Below are positions 62,701 to 64,000 of a stretch of DNA of 64,000 nt, piece by piece. The notes beneath the pieces were generated by a model, which ran no database searches, was not told where the DNA came from, and was given only the letters and a program-made list of their open reading frames with translations. Position numbers and translations under genes: made by a program. The stretch is from Mactra quadrangularis (Eukaryota > Mollusca > Bivalvia > Venerida > Mactridae). Positions within the stretch are counted from its first letter, which is position 1. Every line of letters starts with the position of its first letter. The stretch spans positions 40,067,733 through 40,131,732 of the forward strand of contig CM046299.1 in the NCBI GenBank assembly GCA_025267735.1, written 5' to 3'.

Positions 62701-62795
62701 ATCTGGGCTATATTGGAATGATGTTTCAAATATCTTTGTTTCGTGTCTTCCAGAAAATACTTCTAAGTCCTTTAGTCAAGGCTGAAAGATATAAG
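14637..62795 (+). CDS. TIMELESS: TIMELESS homologue, 21 coding exons, 3' end outside window
   Basis: The nuclear TIMELESS protein pairs with TIPIN in the replication-fork protection complex, slows and stabilises forks, and relays checkpoint signals; its relation to the clock is secondary (family knowledge). Coding exons: 14671-14758, 15371-15524, 18306-18423, 20684-20746, 22125-22226, 23304-23344, 24349-24463, 26048-26112, 27307-27375, 28784-29048, 31788-31900, 32628-32732, 38302-38405, 39682-39760, 40734-40873, 41473-41629, 44960-45040, 46674-46771, 60123-60170, 62004-62073, 62588-62795. Together they give 761 codons with every junction GT-AG and in phase. Conserved landmarks include [52 protein letters not shown] and [12 protein letters not shown], matching vertebrate TIMELESS rather than the insect clock-only paralogue. 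Vertebrate proteins are about 1200 aa, so roughly the last third, including the PARP-binding region, lies to the right. Confidence 0.96.
15371..15524 (+). CDS. TIMELESS: TIMELESS coding exon 2
   Basis: Residues 30-80: [20 protein letters not shown], then [16 protein letters not shown]. This is the start of the TIMELESS N-terminal domain and one of its most conserved stretches. Donor GTAAGA. Confidence 0.96.
15595..15885 (+). repeat. Hairpin-headed dispersed repeat R1, copy 1
   Basis: Starts with an AGCC..ATTTTT…AAAAAAT..GGCT hairpin, followed by a shared body (TATTTCTGYCATTTATTGTCAG, ATGAAACTTCATACAATGAT, CTCTACCTGSCTTTATTATG). Other copies: 22246-22505, 25647-26035, 40420-40722, 43203-43285 plus 44502-44715, and an inverted head fragment near 59995-60055. 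No coding capacity. Confidence 0.88.
16240..17413. mobile_element. hAT-like non-autonomous element
   Basis: Ends TAGGGGTG…CACCCCTA with a perfect 8-bp duplication GTGTCTCA (16232-16239, 17414-17421). Both subterminal regions are dense in 'TCGCGATAGT' motifs. The interior (about 16700-16890) matches the interior of the element at 7959-9936. No transposase seen in 1.17 kb. Confidence 0.92.
18306..18423 (+). CDS. TIMELESS: TIMELESS coding exon 3
   Basis: Residues 81-120, starting [16 protein letters not shown], which matches the conserved LMVNLTQPALLCF block of vertebrate TIMELESS. Ends in phase 0 at a GTAAAT donor. Confidence 0.95.
18500..18610 (+). repeat. Possible solo hAT-type end
   Basis: CAGGGCTCGAATTGAAATTC at 18490 resembles a hAT terminal repeat, followed by self-complementary CTCGCAAAA/TTTTTGAG-like stretches. 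I could not find a matching right end or duplication. Confidence 0.3.
18835..18960 (-). mobile_element. tRNA-SINE family A, fragment
   Basis: Inverted body segment (GTCAGTGACTGACAACTGC … GGAGGGAGAATGGCTGTAGAAAT) as in copies 41830 and 46796, decaying into a tRNA-head remnant that ends at the duplication of the next hAT-like element. Confidence 0.7.
18968..20117. mobile_element. hAT-like non-autonomous element
   Basis: TAGGGCTGTAACGATTC… at the left, …GATACACAGCCCTA at the right, with a perfect 8-bp duplication CTTGTAAA (18960-18967, 20118-20125). Subterminal 'GTATCGNATCGCG' repeats. The interior has the ATTTCGTAAAAATAAAAT … TTTTCGCGACCCACGCTA core shared with the 7959 and 60286 elements. Confidence 0.93.
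20684..20746 (+). CDS. TIMELESS: TIMELESS coding exon 4
   Basis: 63 nt, residues 121-141 ([20 protein letters not shown] plus Leu). Short, but it aligns with the vertebrate segment ending YELLQL and joins in phase on both sides. Confidence 0.88.
20960..21045 (+). repeat. tRNA-like SINE head fragment
   Basis: B box GGTTCGAATCTC (about 21027) with a preceding tRNA-like half. Degenerate, no CCA, and lies in an intron, so a functional tRNA is unlikely. Confidence 0.5.
21340..21560. repeat. GGGCAAC-type dispersed repeat, copy 1
   Basis: Contains AGGGCTGGACATGAACTTG followed by repeated 'GGGCAACCAACTGTT'/'TTGCCC' motifs. Related segments occur at 24872-25110, 31995-32100 and 63352-63530. The GGGCT.GACAT…AAC start resembles a hAT-type terminus, but I found no paired duplication. 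Confidence 0.5.
22125..22226 (+). CDS. TIMELESS: TIMELESS coding exon 5
   Basis: Residues 142-175: [20 protein letters not shown] then RNILHIPPD. It corresponds to the vertebrate IERILLLVRNILHVP segment. Phase 0 at both ends. Confidence 0.95.
22246..22505 (+). repeat. Dispersed repeat R1, copy 2
   Basis: Same hairpin head (TAGCCGGATTTTTGATCAAA…GGCTTATAG) and body as the copy at 15595, with a short internal deletion around the 'TATTGTCAGATCTT' part. Confidence 0.85.
23304..23344 (+). CDS. TIMELESS: TIMELESS coding exon 6 (41-nt micro-exon)
   Basis: Residues 176-188: [13 protein letters not shown], then two bases of the Trp codon completed by the next exon. Matches vertebrate IDDDASAHDQLLW. 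Donor GTATGT at 23345. Confidence 0.92.
23377..23815 (+). repeat. 'AAGGCCCTAAATTT' dispersed repeat, copy 1
   Basis: About 440 bp with multiple internal 'GGCCCTAAATTT' units, and TTGAAGGTCACTGGAGATCA in the centre. The same structure recurs at 25192-25617. Ends are roughly inverted (TTCATNCAATCTTGAA … GTCTGTATGAAC). Confidence 0.8.
23846..24105 (+). mobile_element. tRNA-SINE family A, copy 2
   Basis: Degenerate tRNA head with B box GAGTTCGATTCC, then the ACTTTCGTGGAGCTTGGTCA body and a tail ending TAATCCAATAAAAAAAG. Confidence 0.85.
24349..24463 (+). CDS. TIMELESS: TIMELESS coding exon 7
   Basis: Completes the Trp, then [20 protein letters not shown] and [11 protein letters not shown] (residues 189-227), aligning with vertebrate HLSGLDDLLLFLASS…LEIVSLMFRDQ. 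Confidence 0.95.
24872..25110. repeat. GGGCAAC-type dispersed repeat, copy 2
   Basis: Starts CTGGGCTTGACATAAATGG and ends near TTATTGTCATGTCCTGG, a degenerate inverted pair, with TTGGGCAACGG inside. Probably a short non-autonomous transposon. Confidence 0.5.
25192..25617 (+). repeat. 'AAGGCCCTAAATTT' dispersed repeat, copy 2
   Basis: Same order of blocks as 23377-23815, including TTGTTGAAGGTCACTGGAGA and the closing AAGTCTGTATGAAC; about 1.8 kb from copy 1. Confidence 0.8.
25647..26035 (+). repeat. Dispersed repeat R1, copy 3
   Basis: Longest copy; includes an additional TCTGTCATTCATGCTGAAAA segment and a duplicated 'AATGTGGTTTCTA' end. Its 3' end is within about 15 bp of the acceptor of TIMELESS coding exon 8. 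Confidence 0.85.
26048..26112 (+). CDS. TIMELESS: TIMELESS coding exon 8
   Basis: Residues 228-248 ([20 protein letters not shown]…). A less conserved linker region, supported by phase and by its place between strongly conserved exons. The acceptor lies about 15 bp after the end of a dispersed repeat (25647-26035). Confidence 0.85.
26615..27015 (+). repeat. Core of the 11880-12928 element, solo copy
   Basis: Closely matches 12283-12690: TCTGATTAAAACCTGA, GGCCTTTTTCAAACGAAGGT, TCACGTTCAGGTGACCTTTT, TTGATTGGTCGACACAAAG. It lacks the long inverted ends of that element. Confidence 0.85.
27307..27375 (+). CDS. TIMELESS: TIMELESS coding exon 9
   Basis: Residues 249-271 ([20 protein letters not shown]…), a charged, probably helical stretch like the vertebrate LEVLRQREMAEKK region. 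Phase 2 out. Confidence 0.88.
27775..28350 (+). repeat. Bivalve-type 'ATACCCCCGC' repeat plus 'AGCTCACCTGA' repeat
   Basis: 27775-28030 begins ATACCCCCGCTTCGAAGAAG and has GTCCGTCCGTCTGTTAC. 28037-28350 begins TTAGCTCACCTGACC and has a body like those at 53630-54500 and 62076-62530 (CTCTACAAAGATT.TTCAAATTATG, GGGTCAAAATT). Both are non-coding dispersed repeats of uncertain class. Confidence 0.7.
28380..28765 (+). repeat. Core of the 11880-12928 element, diverged solo copy
   Basis: Third copy of the 12283-12690 core, more diverged (GTCACATTCAGGTGACCTTT, CATCGATTGGTCGACTAAAA). It ends about 18 bp before the acceptor of TIMELESS coding exon 10. Confidence 0.8.
28784..29048 (+). CDS. TIMELESS: TIMELESS coding exon 10 (largest in the window)
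   Basis: 265 nt, residues 272-360. It opens [20 protein letters not shown] (vertebrate RHSRFGGSYIVQGLKSIGE), has a lysine-rich [11 protein letters not shown] basic patch that could act in nuclear import, and ends [20 protein letters not shown]. Donor GTGAGA at 29049. Confidence 0.97.
29505..29792 (+). mobile_element. tRNA-derived SINE, family B, copy 1
   Basis: tRNA-like head with A box TAGCGAAGTTGG and B box GGGTTCGAATCCC (about 29567), a body containing TATACCCTTTCATGAAAATT and a tail of AATAAATAAATAAATG. The same body recurs at 52682, and related ones at 48571 and 39850. Confidence 0.88.
30175..30295 (-). repeat. tRNA-like SINE head fragment (minus strand)
   Basis: In reverse, it reads a tRNA-like head with a degenerate B box (complement of TTGAACCCATGATTCC). 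No body match established. Confidence 0.45.
30437..30560. repeat. Solo end related to the 7959-9936 hAT-like element
   Basis: CCCATCACCACGAAATG…GGACAGTAGGTCCTGTGAAG parallels the inverted right end of the 7959-9936 element (CAGTCACAGCGAAAC … GGACAGTAGGTCCTGTAAAG). No partner end or duplication is clear. Confidence 0.6.
30932..31658. mobile_element. hAT-like MITE
   Basis: 727 bp with ends TAG(T/G)GCTGCAACGATTC inverted, and a perfect 8-bp duplication GAGCTAAT (30924-30931, 31659-31666). Subterminal 'TCGATTCGAT' repeats; non-coding. An inverted copy of the 'TTTTCGCGA' core lies near 31190. Confidence 0.94.
31788..31900 (+). CDS. TIMELESS: TIMELESS coding exon 11
   Basis: Residues 361-397: [20 protein letters not shown] then RFFMEFCR, matching the conserved QQHDETYYMWALAFFM segment. 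Confidence 0.95.
31995..32105. repeat. GGGCAAC-type repeat fragment
   Basis: Two TTGGGCAAC motifs (…AGTTTGGGCAACTAATAA…, …TGTTGGGCAACCTAAATC) as in 21340 and 63352; truncated. Confidence 0.4.
32628..32732 (+). CDS. TIMELESS: TIMELESS coding exon 12
   Basis: Residues 398-432: [20 protein letters not shown] then [11 protein letters not shown] (vertebrate [20 protein letters not shown]). The next intron carries the 4.85-kb hAT-like element that hosts the foldback-like array. Confidence 0.94.
32867..37715. mobile_element. hAT-like element hosting a foldback-like insertion
   Basis: Ends TAGGGATGTATACCG … CGGTATTCATCCCTA, with a perfect 8-bp duplication GTGTTTGA (32859-32866, 37716-37723). Subterminal 'GGTACCGGTATCG' repeats on both sides. 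Without the insertion at 32884-36181 it would be about 1.55 kb. The right part (about 36500-37620) contains no recognisable transposase. Confidence 0.9.
32884..36181. mobile_element. Foldback-like element: head-to-head arrays of ~77-bp units
   Basis: Flanked by ACCGGT on both sides (32878-32883, 36182-36187) with ends GTA(A/G)CAG…CTG(T/C)TAC inverted. From about 33040 to 35450, roughly 30 direct units of about 77 bp run forward (CTCGGCCAATCTTTCCCCCC, GCTAATTTTTCCCCCGCTGA, TGAAACTGTTGTTTAAATGC). Orientation flips at about 35450-35460, and about seven units run in reverse to 35990. GGGGAAA-rich non-unit caps (32884-33040, 36030-36181) are also inverted. Long inverted arms built of short tandem units are the hallmark of foldback elements (family knowledge); assignment is by structure only. 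Apparent open frames are translations of the unit. Confidence 0.85.
37980..38055. repeat. Short hairpin inverted repeat
   Basis: CATCCTACAGAGG (about 37998) and CCTCTGTAGGATG (about 38037), with flanking AATATYAC/GTAATATT, form a roughly 18-bp stem with a loop of about 25 bases. Confidence 0.75.
38302..38405 (+). CDS. TIMELESS: TIMELESS coding exon 13
   Basis: Residues 433-467: [20 protein letters not shown] … SSRVIK, matching vertebrate [20 protein letters not shown]…SSRIIK. Phase 1 out at GTAGGT. Confidence 0.96.
39682..39760 (+). CDS. TIMELESS: TIMELESS coding exon 14
   Basis: Residues 468-493: [20 protein letters not shown], as in vertebrate NNIFYVMEYRELFLALFRKF. Donor GTAAGT. Confidence 0.95.
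39850..40065 (+). mobile_element. tRNA-SINE family B-like copy
   Basis: tRNA-like head (GGGCGCAATGGTAGCATAC; B box GGTTCAAGTCCC at about 39898, with a repeated GGTTCAAATT after it). The tail is not well defined. Confidence 0.6.
40420..40722 (+). repeat. Dispersed repeat R1, copy 4
   Basis: Begins TAGCCAGATTTTTCAACGAA and ends at …CACATTACATTTCTTG. About 11 bp separate its end from the acceptor AG of TIMELESS coding exon 15. Confidence 0.87.
40734..40873 (+). CDS. TIMELESS: TIMELESS coding exon 15
   Basis: Residues 494-540: [20 protein letters not shown] then [20 protein letters not shown], the conserved LRDLVETTHLFLKMLE block followed by the basic tail segment. Its acceptor is only about 11 bp after the end of a dispersed repeat (40420-40722). 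Confidence 0.96.
41473..41629 (+). CDS. TIMELESS: TIMELESS coding exon 16
   Basis: Residues 541-592: an acidic [20 protein letters not shown] stretch, ending [17 protein letters not shown] (vertebrate VVPFDAASEVPVEEQ). Confidence 0.95.
41830..42144 (-). mobile_element. tRNA-SINE family A, copy 3
   Basis: In reverse it starts with a tRNA-like head (complement of ACTGAGCTAGAAGGGCGGC, and of GGGAATCGAACCC for the B box), then the family body and a CAAACAAACAAA tail. Confidence 0.92.
43286..44501. mobile_element. Inverted-repeat DNA transposon inside R1, copy 5
   Basis: Ends CAGGGTGTCCAC … GTGGACGCCCTG, flanked by CAATTG (43280-43285, 44502-44507). Subterminal 'CCTATATTTTCCTATAAATT' repeats occur on both sides. 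CAGGG-type ends resemble hAT, but the duplication seems to be 6 rather than 8 bp, so the superfamily is open. No transposase; contains the MITE at 43844. Confidence 0.82.
43844..44038. mobile_element. hAT-like MITE nested in the 43286-44501 element
   Basis: 195 bp, TAGTGTTGTACCGATGATCG … ATGTCCCACCACTA, with a perfect 8-bp duplication CTAACTGT (43836-43843, 44039-44046). Inner 'CGATGATCGG'/'AATCGATT' subterminal motifs. Confidence 0.9.
44960..45040 (+). CDS. TIMELESS: TIMELESS coding exon 17
   Basis: Residues 593-619: [26 protein letters not shown], aligning with AMVRIQDCLLAGQAPQALTL of the vertebrate protein. Confidence 0.95.
45415..45510. repeat. Degenerate hAT-like end fragment
   Basis: ATATATCGATGTATCATCGA … ATCAATGACAGCTCTA resembles the interior and right end of the 58075-58459 element. 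No intact left end. Confidence 0.5.
45600..46090 (+). repeat. Dispersed non-coding repeat, class unknown
   Basis: TATTACGCCCAAAGTTTGC…, with 'GGGGTCAAACTCAATTTGACC' and 'AAGAACAATAAGGG' phrases. A similar style occurs at 62850-63205 (GTCCGTCCGTCTGTCTGTC…GGCATATAATGCTCC). Probably a common genomic repeat. Confidence 0.45.
46125..46285. repeat. GGGTTGAGTTGTC palindromic cluster
   Basis: Several copies of GGGTTGAGTTGTC and its complement (GACAACTCAA, AACTCGACCC) in both directions within 150 bp, bounded by CGTAACAG-like motifs. Likely a small palindromic MITE. Confidence 0.6.
46674..46771 (+). CDS. TIMELESS: TIMELESS coding exon 18
   Basis: Residues 620-652: [28 protein letters not shown]. Matches vertebrate REVWPEGDVFGSQDISPEEE. 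Followed by the 13.35-kb intron that contains the antisense LRR gene. Confidence 0.95.
46796..47105 (-). mobile_element. tRNA-SINE family A, copy 4
   Basis: Reverse orientation; tRNA-like head at 47040-47105 (complement of GGGGATCGAACCC and of CAACTGAGCTAGCTGGGCGG), body nearly identical to 41830-42144, CAAA-type tail. Confidence 0.93.
47768..48218. mobile_element. hAT-like MITE
   Basis: 451 bp, ends TAAGGCTGTCACGATA / TATCGTGAAAGCCCTA, with an 8-bp duplication having one mismatch (CTGATTTA 47760-47767, CTGAATTA 48219-48226). Subterminal 'ATACCGGTATAC' and 'GTACGTATCGGGGTACGG' repeats. Non-coding. Confidence 0.87.
48571..48805 (+). mobile_element. tRNA-derived SINE, family B-like
   Basis: Well preserved tRNA-like head: GACGTAGTGGTTAGCGTGTC (A box) and GTGGGTTCGAAACCCGG (B box, about 48620). 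The body GTCATACCCTATACATGAG and a tail GACGTTAAAAAAATAAATTA make it a SINE rather than a tRNA gene. Confidence 0.88.
49891..52272 (-). CDS. Leucine-rich-repeat type I transmembrane protein, single exon
   Basis: Uninterrupted 793-aa protein, ATG at 52272, TAA at 49891. Signal peptide about 1-23 (hydrophobic, then VFGDD). A cysteine-containing N-cap (about 29-40) precedes about 15 LRRs of the LxxLxLxxNxL type ([44 protein letters not shown] and others). The C-terminal cap has only FHCGK…AEC, where canonical caps have CxC plus two more Cys. Then come a Tyr/Asp-rich stretch ([18 protein letters not shown]), a Ser/Thr/Asn-rich mucin-like stalk, a transmembrane helix at about 698-724 ([20 protein letters not shown]…), and a 69-aa cytoplasmic tail with an ITIM-like LDYVSV. 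It has no TIR or kinase domain. A cell-surface adhesion or receptor role is inferred; the ligand is unknown. It lies antisense within a TIMELESS intron. Confidence 0.93.
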   Translation of the reverse strand: MANTKVSFIEILWILLLSNHVFGDDLPTGCHLKDLTVTCQGKNVTELPVNIPEFVTHLHIMNASLGILHKSEGFEIGHLSKLTIENSDIANIVEFFFRGQNINKNEESQLSTVFLNGNGLHSLKDGLFQPLVNLKELSLADNYIDTMNGVFKGLSALQKLHLQDNNITLIDNMTFNDLVNLTYLDISRNTLTRIDGEMFANNRKLTELLLNGNTLNGKEVSLSTLNLRKLWMNDCQLDAIPHDIPASLTVLHLNKNKITVILKDDLKKLENLTELKLAENSIQSVPYGIFDDFKHLNVLDLSGNQLETIPGPFPSSIRHIKLDNNHIHTMATDHFHWMGPYMFHMELTNNFITEIKDNLFRNNIQVHSLQLSGNPITKLKRGTFSLAQHLYHLDLSNLQLSEIQEDAFIGLEKLSMFLMKSVQVPEDKVADDIFKHVNPHVLDLSESPALANNFLEGLTGNNRSVPGLKHLFLQDNNLTSFTSDLQPYLPAISMIRIAGNHFHCGKDLVWLEQWYLSKPYIFIDIDTAECSNNGEFPLDLLFQQKGLSLLHPEAVSTPPFIHPSHEDLYDIDMFNNTYYDYNFTDDTNDDYYLYYTESPHHPEPITYVPTTVEEQIQMDYTTVEPDMINIDANTGSGQNVKTTVKTDIDNATSTTVLTTNSLSTSTGSTPNRMKDPNVPIQNNNNSDNDDSSVSMKSVGIAIGMSFGVILAMLLIALIVFKIFLKPTTSSEMNGHTPVSLDYVSVQPKAEKPEPKVHRKLSRAERGSTTSHASEDITNHTDMDMKVYTLDMGD
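52273..52680 (-). promoter_or_regulatory. Upstream region of the LRR gene
   Basis: About 400 bp between the LRR start codon and a SINE (from 52682). AT-rich; no TATA box or cluster of sites can be assigned with confidence. A 5' untranslated exon further upstream cannot be excluded. Confidence 0.3.
52682..52975 (+). mobile_element. tRNA-derived SINE, family B, copy 2
   Basis: Diverged head (B box GGTTTGAATCTC) and the same body as 29505-29792 (AATACCCTTCAATGAAAATTT, GGAAGGGTAGGTGAGTACTG), tail AAACAAATAAATAAC. Lies just 5' of the antisense LRR gene. Confidence 0.87.
53630..54500 (+). repeat. 'AGCTCATCTGAG…CAGGTGAGC' dispersed repeat, long copy
   Basis: Begins TTTTAGCTCATCTGAGT and ends TTTCAGGTGAGCGGTCCAGG, with CAAAGATTGTTCAAATTATG and GGGGTCAAAATTGGC as in 28037-28350 and 62076-62530. 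Non-coding; the middle may contain another insertion. Confidence 0.65.
54845..55048. mobile_element. pogo/Tigger-like MITE
   Basis: Ends CAGCTAAATCTCGATTATCC … GGATAATCAAGATTTG, imperfectly inverted over about 20 bp; the left end is flanked by TA. 'CTCGATTATCC' termini are typical of pogo-type elements. An internal GGACCGAA…TTCAGGACCGAA is also present. Confidence 0.75.
55197..55285. repeat. (TTGG)n microsatellite
   Basis: About 22 units of GGTT with a single interruption (TTTG near 55220). The proline/threonine-asparagine frames over it are translation artefacts. Confidence 0.97.
56320..56945 (-). pseudogene. LINE 3'-end fragment(s), partly duplicated
   Basis: On the minus strand 56784-56533 encodes [36 protein letters not shown] and [10 protein letters not shown]…ILNFLKEI, the C-terminal region following RNase H/RT in many LINEs, with a Cys-His motif. 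A second shortened copy (same GTTCTGTGAGTTAACTTTAA block) lies at about 56805-56945, and the 3' UTR (TTACGGCGCACCAACACAAA, AAAAGGTCATAT) is duplicated at about 56320-56420 and 56440-56530. Broken, no RT domain. Confidence 0.82.
58075..58459. mobile_element. hAT-like MITE, diverged
   Basis: Ends TAAGGCCGTCAT / ATGACAGCCCTA, with a flanking 8-bp pair matching at 6 of 8 positions (AGGCTGTA 58067-58074, AAGCTGCA 58460-58467). 'ATATCGATGTATCACCGAT' subterminal repeats. 385 bp, non-coding. Confidence 0.72.
58460..59990. other. TIMELESS intron DNA, nothing recognised
   Basis: AT-rich; no exon-like segment with flanking splice sites and no repeat that I can match elsewhere in the window. Confidence 0.4.
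59995..60055 (-). repeat. R1 head fragment, inverted
   Basis: Complement of the R1 hairpin head (GCCAAACTATAAGCCCATTT … TTAGCTAAAAA); only the head survives. Confidence 0.6.
60123..60170 (+). CDS. TIMELESS: TIMELESS coding exon 19 (48 nt, acidic)
   Basis: Residues 653-668 ([17 protein letters not shown]). Low-complexity acidic sequence equivalent in place to the Glu-rich run of vertebrate TIMELESS. Supported by good splice sites and phase 1 on both sides rather than by similarity; a cassette exon is possible. Confidence 0.75.
60286..61615. mobile_element. hAT-like non-autonomous element with long ends
   Basis: Ends CAGGGACCAGGAAATCGCCG / CGGCGAATTTCCTGGTCCCTG (20 bp, nearly perfect), with an exact 8-bp duplication CCGTAGAC (60278-60285, 61616-61623). 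Subterminal 'GACCGATT' repeats on both sides; the interior shares 'CATACATTTTCACGACCCAC' with the 18968 element. 1.33 kb, no transposase; inserted 115 bp after TIMELESS coding exon 19. Confidence 0.95.
62004..62073 (+). CDS. TIMELESS: TIMELESS coding exon 20
   Basis: Residues 669-691: [20 protein letters not shown], ending AVK across the junction. Corresponds to the vertebrate VVQVSEKEFNFLDYLKRF region. Donor GTAAGT. Confidence 0.9.
62076..62530 (+). repeat. 'AAAGATTGTTCAAAT' dispersed repeat, copy 3
   Basis: Two internal sub-copies (TAGCATCACCTCAAAATCTC and TAGCATCACCTCAAGATCCA) of the body seen at 28090 and 54300, ending TTTCAGGTGAACAATCCTGG. Fills most of the intron between TIMELESS coding exons 20 and 21. 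Confidence 0.7.
62588..62795 (+). CDS. TIMELESS: TIMELESS coding exon 21 (last in window)
   Basis: Residues 692-761: [40 protein letters not shown], then [19 protein letters not shown]. This is the highly conserved block around HTNHC.VKMLHR. It ends in phase 0 at GTATAT, so the gene continues to the right. Confidence 0.97.
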
Positions 62796-62849
62796 GTATA
62801 TATTATACGTATTGCGTGTCATAGTACTCAACACACTATTTTTATACTT

Positions 62850-63205
62850 TCTGGCATATTATGTTATACCCTCTGGCGTCCGTCCGTCTGTCTGTCTGTC
62901 TGTTAGCAATTTGGTTTCCGAAGCATAACTTAAGTTCCATTTGGCCCACAATATTCGAACTTCATAGGATGATTGTCCATATCGGGTAGAAGACCCCTAT
63001 TGATTTTGGGGTCACAAGGTCAAAGGTCAAGGTCACTATTACCTTAAAACTGAAAACAGATCTTTTTTCTCTACTTTGTTTTCCACAATTATTCATAATA
63101 TGATATTCAAATGGAATATTCCGATGTCTTACAAATGCTTCATCTTAACTAAAAAAAAACGACACTTTCGGGCATATAATGCTCCGCCTAGCGGTGCTCT
63201 TGTTG
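62850..63205 (+). repeat. Bivalve-type 'GTCCGTCCGTCTG … GGCATATAATG' repeat
   Basis: ATACCCTCTGGCGTCCGTCC with a (GTCT)n run, 'GGTCACAAGGTCAAAGGTCA' in the middle and TTTCGGGCATATAATGCTCC at the end. Non-coding; common style in molluscan introns (inference). Confidence 0.55.
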
Positions 63206-63351
63206 AATGTTTTTCTACTGTCAGTGGCAGATACATTAATCCTGCTGATTTAAGTACTAGATATTTGTTTAGTAACCCCTGTATATTTATATAGATATCA
63301 ATTTTTATAGATCATTAGTACTGAAGTACTGTAGAGAGTATTAAAATCAGT

Positions 63352-63530
63352 GGGGCTAGGCTCAACATTAAAGGTTGTCTGAGTGCCCCTAATGAGTAAT
63401 ATTTGTGTTTGGGCAACTTGTTACTGCTAGTAAATGTTTGATTCAAGCAAGTGAAATGTATAAATTTGTCCAACTGGGCAACCTATTGTAAAATTTAATC
63501 TGAAGGTCTGGTATGTATGTGCCACTGACA
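63352..63530. repeat. GGGCAAC-type dispersed repeat, copy 4
   Basis: GGGGCTAGGCTCAACATTAA … TTGGGCAACTTG … CTGGGCAACCTATTG. Same motif set as 21340 and 24872. Confidence 0.5.
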
Positions 63531-63654
63531 GTTGAATAAAATAAATAATACAAGCATGGATGAAAGGACTTATCGCTCATTTAAAATTTAAAAAATAAAT
63601 AAAAATGCTATTAATTGCATAGAAATATTCGGTGACATAGAGGTGACATGGAGA

Positions 63655-64000
63655 AATATTTAAAATACCGCTACTATTACATGGCCACGCAGTAGCTATT
63701 ACGTGCACAGGCAATAACGTTTACGTGGCCACATAATAGCTTTACGTGGCCACGCAATAGCTTTACGTGCACACGCAGTAACGTTTACGTGGCCACATAA
63801 TAGCTTTACGTACGCACACAATAATGTTTACGTGGCCACGTAATAGCTTTACATGGCCACGCAATAGCTTTACGTGCGCACGTTATAATTGACCAATGTG
63901 AGTTGTCGAAATTGGCAGCCATTTCCATTGGCGTGCGTACATAATAGCTACTGAGTGGCCACGTAAAGCTATTACGTGGCCACGTAAAAAATTAAATATA
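63655..64000. repeat. Palindromic TACGTGGCCACGTA tandem array, open at right edge
   Basis: At least ten irregular units of about 17-33 bp alternating a TACGTGGCCACG(T/C)A palindrome with AATAGCTTTACGTGC(A/G)CACG linkers. A 60-bp non-repetitive gap (about 63888-63940) is followed by units in inverted order. Continues to the window end. Confidence 0.88.

Overview
Eukaryotic, AT-rich, intron- and repeat-dense DNA. Two conserved animal genes with GT-AG introns, tRNA-derived SINEs, and repeat types I associate with bivalve genomes (for example the 'ATACCCCCGC…GGGGGTATACTG' repeats) suggest a mollusc, probably a bivalve. The species-level guess is inference; no database was searched.

Layout. (1) Positions 258-1700, minus strand: the first two coding exons of a death-domain adaptor that looks like MyD88. 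Its TIR-domain half lies beyond the left edge. Intron 1 holds a roughly 750-bp tetranucleotide array. (2) Positions 1.7-14.6 kb: intergenic and mobile DNA, including a tRNA-SINE, a TCAA-flanked inverted-repeat element with a giant (TA)n inside it, a degenerate CR1/jockey-type LINE (6265-11413) split by a hAT-like element that itself carries a pogo-like MITE, and an inverted-repeat element at 11880-12928. (3) Positions 14637-62795, plus strand: 21 consecutive coding exons (761 codons, every junction in phase) of TIMELESS, the replication-fork/clock-related 'timeout'-type protein. The C-terminal third continues off the right edge. (4) Positions 49891-52272, minus strand: an intact single-exon gene for a 793-aa leucine-rich-repeat transmembrane protein, nested antisense in the 13.35-kb intron between TIMELESS coding exons 18 and 19.

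The TIMELESS introns are full of mobile DNA. At least eight hAT-like elements have exact or near-exact 8-bp target duplications and different terminal repeats, and several share an internal core. A foldback-like inverted array of about 77-bp units (32884-36181) sits inside one of them. There are two tRNA-SINE families, a recurrent ~290-bp hairpin-headed repeat family, and a palindromic TACGTGGCCACGTA array at the right edge. Several repeats end within 10-35 bp of a TIMELESS splice acceptor.

How the genes relate: the MyD88-like adaptor and the nested LRR receptor with an ITIM-like motif both look like signalling or immune components, while TIMELESS is a housekeeping replication factor. Nothing in the sequence shows that they are co-regulated.
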